64,000 bases of DNA. It comes from Paenibacillus agilis (lineage in GTDB: Bacteria > Bacillota > Bacilli > Paenibacillales > Paenibacillaceae). The position numbers and the translations under genes were made by a program. Below the pieces are notes generated by a model. The model saw only the letters and a program-made list of their open reading frames with translations, was not told the origin of the DNA and ran no database searches. Location of the stretch: the NCBI RefSeq assembly GCF_007786455.1, contig NZ_VNJK01000002.1:248001-312000 (forward strand). The letters are read 5' to 3'. Below are positions 33,342 through 42,815 of the stretch, in pieces. Every line of letters begins with the position of its first letter. The first letter of the stretch is position 1.

Positions 33342-34631
33342 ATGTCACAGCCATCAGCAGCCACTACGAATCATACTGTCGTATCCCAACCGAAAAATGA
33401 GCATAAGCTCAATGCACAGCAAACGACACCAGCTCCCAGAACGCTGTATAACATTTTGCTGGCTATCAGCTTCGTTCATTTGTTCAACGATTCGATACAG
33501 GCGGTTATCGTAGCTATTTTTCCGATCCTGAAAGACTCCATGCAGCTTAGCTACACCCAAATTGGTTGGATTTCTTTCGCGCTGAACGTTACTTCATCCA
33601 TTTTGCAGCCTGTCATTGGCTTCGCCTCGGATCGCAGGCCTACGCCTATGCTGCTGCCGATTGGCATGTGCTTCACCTTTACAGGCATGCTTGTCCTTGC
33701 CTTTGCACCAACTTACGCAGTCGTCATGGCAGCCGTCATCTTCGTCGGCCTCGGCTCAGCTATATTCCATCCAGAAGGAATGCGAGTCGCTCATATGGCT
33801 GCCGGCGGCCGCAAAGGCTTAGCCCAATCCATTTTCCAAGTCGGCGGTAATTTGGGACAGTCACTTGCCCCACTATTAACGAAATGGGTATTCATCCCCT
33901 TTGGACAAATGGGCGCATTAGGCTTTACTGCTATTGCCGCAGCAGGCATTGCTGTCCAAACCTATATCGCACGTTGGTATCAAGCTTCCCTGAACAACGG
34001 CTACGTATTTGCCAAGCGCAAACCTCAAGGCCAAGTGGATTCTGCCCAGCGTAGAAAGGTATGGACGATAACAGTCATAATTATCGTACTTGTCTTTGTA
34101 CGCTCATGGTATTCATCGGCAATCGGCACCTATTACTCTTTCTATTTAATTGAGAAATACGGATTGTCGATTGATGCAGCTCAAGTCTATATTTTTGCCT
34201 TCCTGCTCTCTGGTGCAGTTGGTACGTTCTTTGGCGGGCCGTTGGCAGATCGTTTTGGTAAAAGGAATCTCATTATTACCTCCTTACTTTCCGTTATTCC
34301 ATTCGCACTGATATTGCCTCATTTGCCGCTGTCCTGGGCAATGGTTGTGCTTAGCTTGAGTGGATTTGTCTATTTCACGAGCTTCTCTACTACGGTTATC
34401 TATACGCAAGCACTTCACCCTGGCAGTATCGGTACTGTGTCAGGTCTTATAACAGGATTTGCTTTTGGCATGGGTGGACTAGGAAGCTTAGCAATTGGTC
34501 AATGGATTGATGCTCGTGGAATTGAAACGGTTATGTTTATATGCGGGTTCTTGCCGCTGTTCGGTTTACTGAGTCTTCTTCTTCCGAATGACAAGGAGAT
34601 TGATTCTTGGACTTCACCAACAAAAGAATAA
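33342..34631 (+). CDS. MFS transporter, fosmidomycin-resistance (Fsr) type
   Basis: 429 residues with 12 membrane helices. Fsr landmarks: ISFVHLFNDSIQAVIVAIFPIL, LQPVIGFASDRRPTPM (motif A), VGLGSAIFHPEGMRVAHMAAGGRKGLAQSIFQVGGNLGQS. Such proteins export fosmidomycin or related compounds, but many are housekeeping exporters. I chose ATG 33342, ten bases after GAGGTG; 14 additional upstream codons have no site. A Gln/Thr-rich N-terminal tail of about 35 residues precedes the first helix. Monocistronic, terminator follows. Confidence 0.9.
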   Translation: MSQPSAATTNHTVVSQPKNEHKLNAQQTTPAPRTLYNILLAISFVHLFNDSIQAVIVAIFPILKDSMQLSYTQIGWISFALNVTSSILQPVIGFASDRRPTPMLLPIGMCFTFTGMLVLAFAPTYAVVMAAVIFVGLGSAIFHPEGMRVAHMAAGGRKGLAQSIFQVGGNLGQSLAPLLTKWVFIPFGQMGALGFTAIAAAGIAVQTYIARWYQASLNNGYVFAKRKPQGQVDSAQRRKVWTITVIIIVLVFVRSWYSSAIGTYYSFYLIEKYGLSIDAAQVYIFAFLLSGAVGTFFGGPLADRFGKRNLIITSLLSVIPFALILPHLPLSWAMVVLSLSGFVYFTSFSTTVIYTQALHPGSIGTVSGLITGFAFGMGGLGSLAIGQWIDARGIETVMFICGFLPLFGLLSLLLPNDKEIDSWTSPTKE

Positions 34632-34639
34632 GTGCGTAC

Positions 34640-34672
34640 AAAAATAGCCACCGCAATGGTGGCTATTTTTTG
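34640..34672. terminator. Bidirectional terminator
   Basis: AAAAATAGCCACC-GCAAT-GGTGGCTATTTTTT between the fsr-type gene and the converging 34709 gene. Confidence 0.9.
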
Positions 34673-34708
34673 CATAATCTATAAGTATCACTCAAATGAG
34701 ATTTTGTC

Positions 34709-35113
34709 TTATCTAGATGTAATAGAAATGCGAATATGAACAGATTGTGGTTGATCACTCAGCAATGCAGCATACTTTTGCAGCATTTTTGAAGTTGCCA
34801 CGCCTGAAGCGAAGCCTTGCACATCTAATTGGATGTCACCGTTTGCCAAATGAATCTCTTCCTGAATCGGTAGGGAAGGTACATGTATAGAACGACGATC
34901 GTTATCAAGTGGAATCGACAAATCATATTTCTTTGTCACTTGATCATAGATTTTGTGTTTCTTCAACCACATATAGTAAGCATTGTTGTGCGGGAATCCT
35001 AACCCTTTGCGTATGTCTGATACTTTGTAAGTTGCTCGTAAAGATTTAAGCGCCTCAACTTTTTGGTCATTATCTAACTGTTCCAGCTCGGAAAGTGTAA
35101 TAGATAGGTCCAT
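34709..35113 (-). CDS. Hypothetical protein with N-terminal helix-turn-helix-like region
   Basis: 134 residues. The N-terminal half (LSELEQLDNDQKVEALKSLRATYKVSDIRKGLGFPHNNAYYMWLKKHKIYD) reads like a small helix-turn-helix: KVSDIRKGLGF as turn, NNAYYMWLKKH as recognition helix. The C-terminal half (DIQLDVQGFASGVATSKMLQKYAALL, VHIRISI) may bind a ligand or dimerise. I do not recognise the family. Start ATG 35113 has GAGGGAGG upstream. Alone between terminator and the MFS gene; a DNA-binding role is inference. Confidence 0.65.
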   Translation of the reverse strand: MDLSITLSELEQLDNDQKVEALKSLRATYKVSDIRKGLGFPHNNAYYMWLKKHKIYDQVTKKYDLSIPLDNDRRSIHVPSLPIQEEIHLANGDIQLDVQGFASGVATSKMLQKYAALLSDQPQSVHIRISITSR

Positions 35114-35323
35114 AGCTAGCCTCCCTCTTATATTATCAATTTGAAATATTAGAAACATAATAACACTAAAATTGTAAGAAGGAAACGGGATGAACTGCTC
35201 TATACACACTATTTTTCACTTTTTTTTAAAAAAGACGACCCGAAATATGTTATAAATTACATGATATCACCAGTAATATCGAAAACAGTATGGATTTTTT
35301 TTCTATTCCGACATCAACAATTG

Positions 35324-36514
35324 TTATACACGTTCGCTGACTTTCAGTTGTACTTTTCCAACTAACACAATCATAATTAGCAATCCAGCCAATACGCATC
35401 CTGCAATACGAAGTCCTGTGTCATAGCTGCTCGTCAAGTAACCAATACCCGAAGAACCCCCGACTACACCAAGTGAGAAAAATGCATAGAACATGCCGAA
35501 TGCTTTACCTTTATCTGCTGCCGAAACATGGCGAATGAGCAGTGTATTCATCGAAGGGAATAGAAGTGCATAGCCTAATCCGTATACACCCATCGTTATA
35601 TACATCATCGTCTGATCCGTTGTAAAGGACAATGTCAGCAAGGATGCAATCACAATCCCGCCACCAAGCATAATGAGCTTTAACGGTGCTACCCGATCAA
35701 ACAATCGGTTCGTTGGCAGCATAAAGACCATAATAGCCACGACACCGAACGTACTCAGCATCATTCCTGAAGCTTGGCCCCCGAATTCCAGCGCATCTGT
35801 CTTTATCGGTAACGCGAAAGTAAGCGAACCCATCCCAAACATCAGTGCAAATGCAGCGATATAAGACTGCACAACAGGCCGCATAGCGAACAAGGCTCTA
35901 AAGCTGCTCTCTGGTTGGAGCCTGCTAGGTTGTGATTCTGCCAGCTCAGCACTACTCTTGACCCCGTTTGAACGTTCACCCGCTGTGCGAGGAATAAATA
36001 TCGTCAACAAAACGCCAATAGCCAGCAAAGCCGCTACTGTAAGGAAAGGCGCTTCGAATCCTAGCTTTGCTTTCATAATACCGCCTGTAGCTGGACCAAT
36101 AATCGCAGCTAAGCCAACTGCCGCGCCAGATAAGGCCATCGACTTCCCTTGACGTTCGTCAGGCACATGTCGAGATATTAAAGTAAACACGCTCGGTACA
36201 AGCAATCCCCCTGCTAAACCATGTAAAAATCTTACCGCGATAAGCTGGGTGTCCGTATTCACTTGTGAATACAACAGCAAAACAGCGGATGTAAGTATAA
36301 AACCAATCAACAGCACACGCTTGCCGCCATAGCGATCAATCCAGCGTCCTGCTGCAATATTACCCAACATATTGGTCAAAGAATACATACCAATAGCCAG
36401 CCCAGCCCCAAGAGAACTCGCTCCTAGGTGAAGCGCATAAGGTCCAACGACCGGCAGTTGTACAAATGTATCCATAAAGCAGATGATGACCAAAATATAC
36501 ATCAATGCTTTCAT
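35324..36514 (-). CDS. MFS transporter (drug:H+ antiporter type)
   Basis: 396 residues, 12 membrane segments. Motif A GRWIDRYGGKRVLLIG between helices 2 and 3, and motif C region SGAAVGLAAIIGPATGG in helix 5 mark the DHA1 exporters. A cytosolic loop with ERSNGVKSSAELAESQPSRL lies in the middle. Substrate unknown. The ribosome site before the ATG is poor (GAGTTAG). Probably single; stands apart from the neighbouring genes. Confidence 0.88.
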   Translation of the reverse strand: MKALMYILVIICFMDTFVQLPVVGPYALHLGASSLGAGLAIGMYSLTNMLGNIAAGRWIDRYGGKRVLLIGFILTSAVLLLYSQVNTDTQLIAVRFLHGLAGGLLVPSVFTLISRHVPDERQGKSMALSGAAVGLAAIIGPATGGIMKAKLGFEAPFLTVAALLAIGVLLTIFIPRTAGERSNGVKSSAELAESQPSRLQPESSFRALFAMRPVVQSYIAAFALMFGMGSLTFALPIKTDALEFGGQASGMMLSTFGVVAIMVFMLPTNRLFDRVAPLKLIMLGGGIVIASLLTLSFTTDQTMMYITMGVYGLGYALLFPSMNTLLIRHVSAADKGKAFGMFYAFFSLGVVGGSSGIGYLTSSYDTGLRIAGCVLAGLLIMIVLVGKVQLKVSERV

Positions 36515-36876
36515 CTAACTCGTGCAGGAGATCTCTCTGCCTCTTAAGGGAGGAAGTAATCGTATCGGATTCGCTAGACGCTAACTTCGTCCATTACGTT
36601 ATCCAACACTTTCCCCTGCTCCTCCTTTCTGAGATAAAATATGGGAGTTATAGATTATTTCTTCTACTCTCATGAAAAAAGGAATGCGTACATGCATTCC
36701 CTTTTATTGTACGTGATTTGCCCGCAACACGCGATAGCAGGAAGGTAGAAACGTTATGGAACCTTTCCTTCTGTTCACGGATTCGACATATGATGCTCCC
36801 ACTCCTCTAATCTTCGTCCTGCACATCCAAAGCGGATAGTAATCAATGTTCATGAGAAGCAAAGATGAAAGAGTTG
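36515..36876. other. Intergenic with a terminator, otherwise nothing recognised
   Basis: 362 bases between the MFS start and the metallo-hydrolase stop. The only structure seen is the hairpin at 36674-36705. No promoter of consensus quality was found. Confidence 0.4.
36674..36705 (-). terminator. Intrinsic terminator downstream of the metallo-hydrolase gene
   Basis: AAAAGGGAATGC pairs with GCATTCCTTTTTT on the minus strand; it would also stop plus-strand reading. Confidence 0.7.
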
Positions 36877-37698
36877 TCACAGCTGTATCTTCATGCCGTC
36901 ATAAGCTACTTGAATACCCTGCGGCTCAAATAAATCAATTAACTCCTGATGTGTCAGATGTGCGTTATGGGAGAAATGGGTCACGATAAATACAGTATGT
37001 TGATCAGCCGCCCCACACGCGATTAAGCGTTCCTTTGTCTTCATTACCTCTGCTGCATTCATATGCGTACCGGAATCAGGGTCATTCCCCATCGTGCATT
37101 CCAATATGGCAGCACTTAGCTTGTGCCCTTGCTGACCTCGTTGTTCCAGCCAACTCCATGTCTCATCCGGGAACCAGCCGCTGTCATGAGCATGCAATAT
37201 CGTATAGTCGCCTTTTTCGATCCAAAAAAGCAAACAGGTTTCTACGTCCATATGATAGGCAGGCAGCGCGACAATTGTCGCTGTACGTGTCTTGGTTGGT
37301 ACAAATAACTGCACCCGATGCAGCACATATTTACTCGTATGACCGATTCGCTCACGGATACGAGTAAGAGGCATATCATGGGCATAAATATGAATGGGCT
37401 CATCTCCTGATTGCGCGTACCCGGGCAATCTTGCCTCTAAGTCCTCTGCGTACAGATGATCAGAATGAGAATGGGTAATGAGCAGATCTTGAATATCCTC
37501 CAAATCTAAATCATCGCGCAGCATATGCAGCAGTGTATCTGGTGGGAAATCGATCTTCAACTCCTGATCGATCACGACTGACGTGCGAGTACGAATGTCT
37601 TTCCCCTTAAGCTTTCTAGCTTGTTGACATAGTGTGCAGCGGCAAAACAAGGATGGAATACCCTCATAAGCAGCTGTACCAAGCAGATGGAGCAGCAT
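36877..37698 (-). CDS. MBL-fold metallo-hydrolase (PhnP-like)
   Basis: 273 residues. After a first beta strand (LLHLLGTAAYEGIPSLF) comes a Cys cluster CRCTLCQQARK as in PhnP-type phosphodiesterases, where it binds a structural zinc, then the catalytic metal motif THSHSDHLYAED and further His/Asp (HAHDSG, THFSHNAH). PhnP cleaves cyclic phosphate esters in phosphonate use; no phn genes are nearby, so the substrate is open. Start at ATG 37698 with GGGGGAG nine bases upstream; a longer in-frame reading adds a hydrophobic stretch without a ribosome site. Confidence 0.85.
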   Translation of the reverse strand: MLLHLLGTAAYEGIPSLFCRCTLCQQARKLKGKDIRTRTSVVIDQELKIDFPPDTLLHMLRDDLDLEDIQDLLITHSHSDHLYAEDLEARLPGYAQSGDEPIHIYAHDMPLTRIRERIGHTSKYVLHRVQLFVPTKTRTATIVALPAYHMDVETCLLFWIEKGDYTILHAHDSGWFPDETWSWLEQRGQQGHKLSAAILECTMGNDPDSGTHMNAAEVMKTKERLIACGAADQHTVFIVTHFSHNAHLTHQELIDLFEPQGIQVAYDGMKIQL

Positions 37699-37902
37699 AT
37701 TGAATGACTCCCCCTTCTTACATCCTGTTTCTATATGTATATGCGGTAGCATGACAAACTCAGCTGTAAGAAGTAACGAAAACGCTGCAATAAACACAAG
37801 AAATAAAGACATTAAATCAGAATAAGAAAGGGAGATACTATGATATCGATCACATATCAACATGCGCGTAACAACTAAATCGACACTCCAACATACGCCA
37901 TG

Positions 37903-37934
37903 AAAAAAGAGACCATCAAAAGATAGTCTCTTTT
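37903..37934 (-). terminator. Intrinsic terminator of the phosphotransferase gene
   Basis: AAAAGAGACTATC pairs with GATGGTCTCTTTTTTC on the minus strand, about 40 bases after the stop at 37972. Confidence 0.85.
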
Positions 37935-37971
37935 AAACGCTGCATACCGTTAGTTCATTAAGGCAAAGCCC

Positions 37972-38769
37972 TTACATCCACTCTTTTCCGTGCTCGCGAA
38001 TGAATCGAAGTTCCTCTTGATAATGCTCATAATGTCCTTCATCGATCATTTTTTGAAACGCCATATCGCCTTCTTTGGCTTTCCTTTGTATCGTTTTACA
38101 TAACCCTTCTACGCGCAGCAGCACCATTTCTACAAACCCTTTTTCAATTCCCTCCATACCATAGGAATCAAAAAACAAGGCAACCCTTTGTTTGATGCGC
38201 TCAGCATCTTTCAACCGATCATAATAAATAGCTTCCCCTGCTTCCGTATGATAAAGCCTACTTAAAGGAGCGCAAGTGTAAAGCGTATAGGCGATATCCC
38301 AAAGTCTCGGACCAGGGGCAACCAAATCAAAATCAATCACACCTACTGGTTTCTCATTATTAAAAATAATATTATAGATGGCAAAATCATTATGGCACAT
38401 CACCTCAAATGGCTGCGGGGTGTTATCAAGGGATTGCCAACGTTCATCTATCGGAAAATCACTCACCGCATCATGATAGAGACGAAGCATCTTTGCTATC
38501 TCTTTTAAGGCCTCATCCGACCACATGTATGGTTTTAACGGATAATTGCCAGCCTCACCCTCGATAAAAGATAAGATTTCTCTCCCTTGTTCATCGATAC
38601 CTAGAAACCGTGGCACACCATGCAAGCCTTTGCTCTCAAGATGCTTTAGCAATGTATGAATAGTAATACTATCAGGCTTTATCTCTCGTCGTACCGTATC
38701 TCCCATACGAGATACACTGGAGACATTCCCTCCTGTTAGTGCTTCTTCTTGTTCGTAATGACTGCTCAT
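37972..38769 (-). CDS. Aminoglycoside-phosphotransferase-family kinase
   Basis: 265 residues with the APH fold: the catalytic loop CHNDFAIYNIIFNNEKPVGVIDFDLVAPGPRLWDIAYTL contains the HxDxxxxN and IDFD metal motifs. The family includes aminoglycoside, choline, homoserine and methylthioribose kinases; the sequence does not decide the substrate, and true antibiotic resistance should not be assumed. GGGGGAG lies just before ATG 38769. A short hairpin with T-run (38831-38859) stands upstream of the gene on the same strand. Confidence 0.87.
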   Translation of the reverse strand: MSSHYEQEEALTGGNVSSVSRMGDTVRREIKPDSITIHTLLKHLESKGLHGVPRFLGIDEQGREILSFIEGEAGNYPLKPYMWSDEALKEIAKMLRLYHDAVSDFPIDERWQSLDNTPQPFEVMCHNDFAIYNIIFNNEKPVGVIDFDLVAPGPRLWDIAYTLYTCAPLSRLYHTEAGEAIYYDRLKDAERIKQRVALFFDSYGMEGIEKGFVEMVLLRVEGLCKTIQRKAKEGDMAFQKMIDEGHYEHYQEELRFIREHGKEWM

Positions 38770-38830
38770 TAAAACTCCCCCAATTTAGGGACCCTATGAT
38801 TGTGTCAATAGAGATGTATGTTTACCCATA

Positions 38831-38859
38831 AATAAAAAACAGATACACAAAGGTATCTG
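38831..38859 (-). terminator. Hairpin with T-run upstream of the phosphotransferase gene
   Basis: CAGATAC-CTTTGT-GTATCTG followed by TTTTTTATTT on the minus strand, about 60 bases before the start codon. The hrpB gene further upstream has its own terminator, so this may be a leader attenuator if a promoter lies beyond 38860. Confidence 0.6.
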
Positions 38860-39112
38860 CTCGGTAATGGGAATATAATTGACCACACCATGTGCCCCTT
38901 GAATGATTTAAGATAGACAAATAAACGCATCCTTACGTGAGAAGGACCGCCGCTATCTCTATCCAATTAAATAATCATTTCAAGGTATTCCACATGTGTA
39001 TAGATTCCCCTCTCTTTACATCTCTAACTTAAATCTTACCATACATTACTAACTATGAGAACATTTTCGGACAGGGTAATCAAGCGTCTTTGATATAAAG
39101 CGAGGGGCAAAT

Positions 39113-39303
39113 GCGCTAATGGTTGCCATAGAAGCTATTCTTTGCATATAGATGGATTTTGAAATGTAACGGGTATGACAGTGCTTATTTGTCAGAGTGA
39201 TCGATATCATTTACCCTCATTGCTAAAGTAAGCTCAACTACAACCGTTACTAATCTGAAATGAATGATGTCACGAATATAACGTTCATGGCGCCCGTTAG
39301 AGG
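39113..39303. repeat. Palindrome-ended intergenic repeat, family A, copy 2
   Basis: 191 bases, inverted relative to 31285-31473. Ends GCGCTAATGGTTGCCATAG and GTTCATGGCGCCCGTTAG; shares GAAATGTAACGGGTATGA and CGATATCATTTACCCTCATT with copy 1. Lies in the 727-base gap between the phosphotransferase and hrpB genes; the rest of that gap holds only the two hairpins listed. Confidence 0.8.
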
Positions 39304-39461
39304 AATCCGGGTAAGTTATCGAACGATACAGCGCGGTCCGAGGATCATGTCTGCAAAGGAATTGTATCTTATTTAATTATTCAGTTAATCGATTACTCAA
39401 CAGATGTGCATGCAAATCTACTTTTAGCATTCAAACTGCTAGTAGTACCGTGTTCAAATGA

Positions 39462-39496
39462 AATAACCGAATCCCTATGAGGATTCGGCTTATTTT
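39462..39496 (-). terminator. Intrinsic terminator after hrpB
   Basis: CCGAATCC-TCATAG-GGATTCGG flanked by AATAAG and TTATTTCATTT, directly following the hrpB stop. Confidence 0.75.
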
Positions 39497-42358
39497 TTAT
39501 GTGTTGGAAGGTTTCGTGCGTCTGGTTGCCACTGCTACCAACGGATCGTCTGGCCAGTAGTGCTTCGGGTAACGGCCTTTGAGGTCTTTTTTGACCTCAA
39601 AGTACGTATTCTGCCAGAAGCTCGCCAAGTCTTGCGTAACCTGCACCGGCCTCTGTGCCGGGGACAGCAGGTGGAGCGTCAGCGGGACGGCGCCGCCTGC
39701 GATGCGCGGCGTCTCCCGCATCCCGAACAGCTCTTGCAGGCGTACGGCCAGCACGGGCTGTTCGGGATTGGTGTAGTCGACAGCGATGCGCGACCCACTC
39801 GGCACTGCGATGTGGGTCGGGGCTTCGTCGTCAAGCTGCTGCCGCTGATTCCACGGCAGCAGCCCTTCCAGCAGCGCCATGACCTGCAGCTTCTGCAGGT
39901 CATGGCGGCTACTGAGGCCGTACAGATGGGGCGCGAGCCAGTCCGCCATGTTGGCGGTGAGCCCGGCATCTGAGACATCCGCCCAATCATGAGGGCGGTG
40001 ATGGTGCAGGAACGCTAGTCGCGCCTGCAATTGGCGCGCGGATTTCGTCCATGGCAGCATCCCAATACCAAGCGGATGTCGGGCGATGCCTTCCATAAGG
40101 ACGGCCAATACTTCATCCGCATCAGGATTGGAGCATGGACGTTCACGCAATACAATGGCACCAAGTCGAATTTCTTCTCTCGCTCGAACCGCCTCAGCTG
40201 TTTTGTCCCACTCAACGGCAACTACATTCTCGATTTGATCGGCCATAGACCGCTCAAAAGCTTCTTTCTGTACCTCTATCGCTAAACGGATACGACTGTC
40301 GGTACCTTGGTCGTCCAAATCAACAGCTACGATGTAAGGTGCATAATGGATACGATGCTGTGCTCTACCAACTCTCACAGACGAGCCTGTAAATGTGTGC
40401 GCCGAATGGCCTCCATTTTGTCCAGTGAAACTAGCTCCACGCCCGTTACTTAGCAAATAACGTCCATCTTCACGCCGTTTGCCAATTCGATCTGGATATG
40501 CCATAGCCAAAAATACACTAAAAATCTCACTAAAATCGTTGACGCTGCTTGTTTCGACTTCTCCATTGGACACTTTCCCATGACCTTTATTACTAGTATC
40601 ACTAGCATTATTAGTCTCGCTAGTAGCACTTGAATAACCCACTTTATATACCCTATTAGATAATTCCCCAGCCGCTCTTAACTCTCCATCACCTTTAATA
40701 GCAGATTTTCGAGAAGTCCCTGTCCACTTTTCATCGATAAGTCTGGATAAACGCTTTGCCTCATCCTTAATCCGGCGCACGACCGCCTCATCTAATGAAA
40801 CAGAACCTCCTAAACCAAGTGAATCTGTAAAGGTGGTATTATCGGAATACTTCTCCCTCTGCTCTTGCTGATGAGCAAGCAGCAGCTCCAATCGGAGAAG
40901 CAAATCTGGGTTAGAGACAACATACGAGGACGTTCCCGAATTTCCCACAGCCCCACCTCTGCCACTTGCGCCGCTCAGTAAATCCCGCTCCTGCAGCATC
41001 GCTGCCAATAGGCAAGCTTGTTCCGCCACACCAAGCGGTATCGCCTTCAACAGCATATGGGCAAGCCGTGGATGCAAACCGCTCAGTGCCATCTGGCGTC
41101 CGTGTTCGGTAATACTGTCTTCCGCGTTCAGCGCACCAAGCTGCCTTAAAAGCTGCTCAGCCTGCTGCAAAGCGGCGGTTGGCGGAGGCGTCAACCATGC
41201 TAGTGAATTCACATCTGTTCCCCATGCTGCCAATTCCAAAGCCAACGATGCCAAGTCTGCATCCAATATTTCTGGCAAGCGCTGCTTCGCCAAATGACCG
41301 TGCTCCGCTTCTGACCACAGTCTATAGCAGACCCCCGGCCCTAGCCTTCCCGCACGACCTCGGCGCTGATCAGCTGCGTCCTGTGTTACTCGCTCCGTTA
41401 CGAGTCTTGTCATCCCCGTTCTTGGAGAATAGCGAGATACACGCATCAATCCGCTGTCGATGACAATTCGAACACCATCTACTGTTAAGCTCGTCTCCGC
41501 GATAGAAGTGGTAAGCACTACTTTACGCTCTCCCTGCTTAGCAGGTGCGATTGCTTCATCCTGTGCTTGCTGCGGCAGTTGTCCATGCAGTGGAAGCACC
41601 TTTACCCGAACTGGACCAGACTCCCCACCATGAGCCTGACGAGACAATATACTCGCCAACTCCCGCTGAACCCGACTTATCTCTCCGACACCTGGGAGAA
41701 ACACGAGCATATCTCCTGTCTCATCCTGAAGCGCGGCTGCAATTTGCCGTGCTGCTGCCACTTCCATTCGGTCTTGCGCACGAAGCGGTACATACCGAGT
41801 GTCTACCGGATACATACGCCCTGCGCTTCGAACAATTGGCGCATCTCCCAGCAGTTCAGCTACCAGTTCAGCCGCAATCGTCGCTGACATGACAAGCAAG
41901 CGCAAATCCTCGCGCAGCACAGCTTGCGCTTCGAGCGCCAAGCTTAGTCCCAAATCAGCGTGCAAACTCCGCTCATGGAACTCATCAAAAATAATCAGTC
42001 CGACCCCTTCCAATGAGGGGTCTTCCTGCATCATGCGCGTCAGGACGCCTTCGGTCACAACCTCGACGCGCGTTGCACGGCTCACCCGGGTGTCCATGCG
42101 CACCCGGTAGCCAACCGTATCGCCGACGCGCTCACCAAGCGTCGCCGCCATATACTGCGCAGCCGCGCGTGCCGCCAAGCGGCGCGGCTCCAACATTACG
42201 ATGCGCCTGCCAGCAAGCCATGGCGCATCCAACAACGCAAGCGGGACACGGGTCGTCTTACCCGCCCCCGGCTCCGCCACTAACACCGCTCCCGTCCGCG
42301 CGCTTAGCACATCGCGCAACGCGGGTAATATTTCATCTATAGGCAATATGCCAGACAT
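39497..42358 (-). CDS. hrpB: ATP-dependent helicase HrpB (DEAH/RHA family)
   Basis: 953 residues. Helicase motifs in order: I AEPGAGKTTR, Ia MLEPRRLAARAAA, II DEFHERS, III MSATI, V VLTTSIAETSLTV, VI QRRGRAGR; then HA2/OB regions and the HrpB C-terminal domain. RNA helicase, role in Firmicutes undefined. ATG 42358 is preferred over the ATG three codons earlier because GGAG is eight bases away. The ends of the gene are clearly more GC-rich than the middle, where a Ser/Thr/Asn-rich stretch of about 100 residues (near SATSETNNASDTSNKGHG) replaces the usual shorter linker, a probable expansion. Confidence 0.93.
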   Translation of the reverse strand: MSGILPIDEILPALRDVLSARTGAVLVAEPGAGKTTRVPLALLDAPWLAGRRIVMLEPRRLAARAAAQYMAATLGERVGDTVGYRVRMDTRVSRATRVEVVTEGVLTRMMQEDPSLEGVGLIIFDEFHERSLHADLGLSLALEAQAVLREDLRLLVMSATIAAELVAELLGDAPIVRSAGRMYPVDTRYVPLRAQDRMEVAAARQIAAALQDETGDMLVFLPGVGEISRVQRELASILSRQAHGGESGPVRVKVLPLHGQLPQQAQDEAIAPAKQGERKVVLTTSIAETSLTVDGVRIVIDSGLMRVSRYSPRTGMTRLVTERVTQDAADQRRGRAGRLGPGVCYRLWSEAEHGHLAKQRLPEILDADLASLALELAAWGTDVNSLAWLTPPPTAALQQAEQLLRQLGALNAEDSITEHGRQMALSGLHPRLAHMLLKAIPLGVAEQACLLAAMLQERDLLSGASGRGGAVGNSGTSSYVVSNPDLLLRLELLLAHQQEQREKYSDNTTFTDSLGLGGSVSLDEAVVRRIKDEAKRLSRLIDEKWTGTSRKSAIKGDGELRAAGELSNRVYKVGYSSATSETNNASDTSNKGHGKVSNGEVETSSVNDFSEIFSVFLAMAYPDRIGKRREDGRYLLSNGRGASFTGQNGGHSAHTFTGSSVRVGRAQHRIHYAPYIVAVDLDDQGTDSRIRLAIEVQKEAFERSMADQIENVVAVEWDKTAEAVRAREEIRLGAIVLRERPCSNPDADEVLAVLMEGIARHPLGIGMLPWTKSARQLQARLAFLHHHRPHDWADVSDAGLTANMADWLAPHLYGLSSRHDLQKLQVMALLEGLLPWNQRQQLDDEAPTHIAVPSGSRIAVDYTNPEQPVLAVRLQELFGMRETPRIAGGAVPLTLHLLSPAQRPVQVTQDLASFWQNTYFEVKKDLKGRYPKHYWPDDPLVAVATRRTKPSNT

Positions 42359-42489
42359 TTCATTCACTCCACAATCGTTATTGTATCCTCATCATAGACG
42401 ACAAAGAAACCGAATACCAGCTGTCGATCATAGTTGTACAATCAGACGAACTACCGTCATTACCTCAGCCTGTCCATCAAACAACTACA

Positions 42490-42530
42490 GCCCAACACTA
42501 CGAACGAATATCGTTTGTAGTGTTAGGCTG
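42490..42530 (-). terminator. Long hairpin upstream of hrpB, possibly terminating the S9 peptidase transcript
   Basis: AGCCCAACACTACGAACGA pairs with CGTTTGTAGTGTTAGGCT. The T-run is poor on both strands. Confidence 0.45.
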
Positions 42531-42626
42531 TTGGGCTGTTAAGTACTGAGTTATTTATTTAGTTATTGAACTGTTTGTTAGCTATCTGTTCAGAAGTAAT
42601 TTCGGAAGACCCTTCATTTAGATTAG

Positions 42627-42803
42627 TGCCAAATATGCAGTTATTTAATCTGAAAATGCCCTTATTTGAGATATTATCGGCAAAAATACATCTATCTTAG
42701 CAATCTTGCCTATTTCAAATGCAAATCGAGAAAATTAACTGCACAATTGTCCTTATTACTCACAAAATGAAGTTTTCTACTTCAAATAGCTGCACTTTTG
42801 TCC
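42627..42803. repeat. Palindrome-ended intergenic repeat, family B, copy 1
   Basis: 177 bases, same orientation and length as 59047-59223. Begins TGCCAAATATGCAGTTATTT and ends AAATAGCTGCACTTTTGTCC, an imperfect terminal inverted repeat. Shared inner blocks include CTTATTTGAG and GGCAAAAATACAT, and a third copy of the end motif sits in the middle (AACTGCACAATTGTCCTTAT). Confidence 0.82.
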
Positions 42804-42815
42804 ACAACATATTTA

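Noticed and set aside
31285-39303. Insertion sequence bounded by the two family A repeats
   Set aside because: The copies are in opposite orientation with ordinary housekeeping-type genes between; no transposase or integrase is present.
40031-40285. Open frames opposite hrpB (several between 39560 and 42342)
   Set aside because: Antisense shadows caused by GC-rich coding sequence of hrpB.
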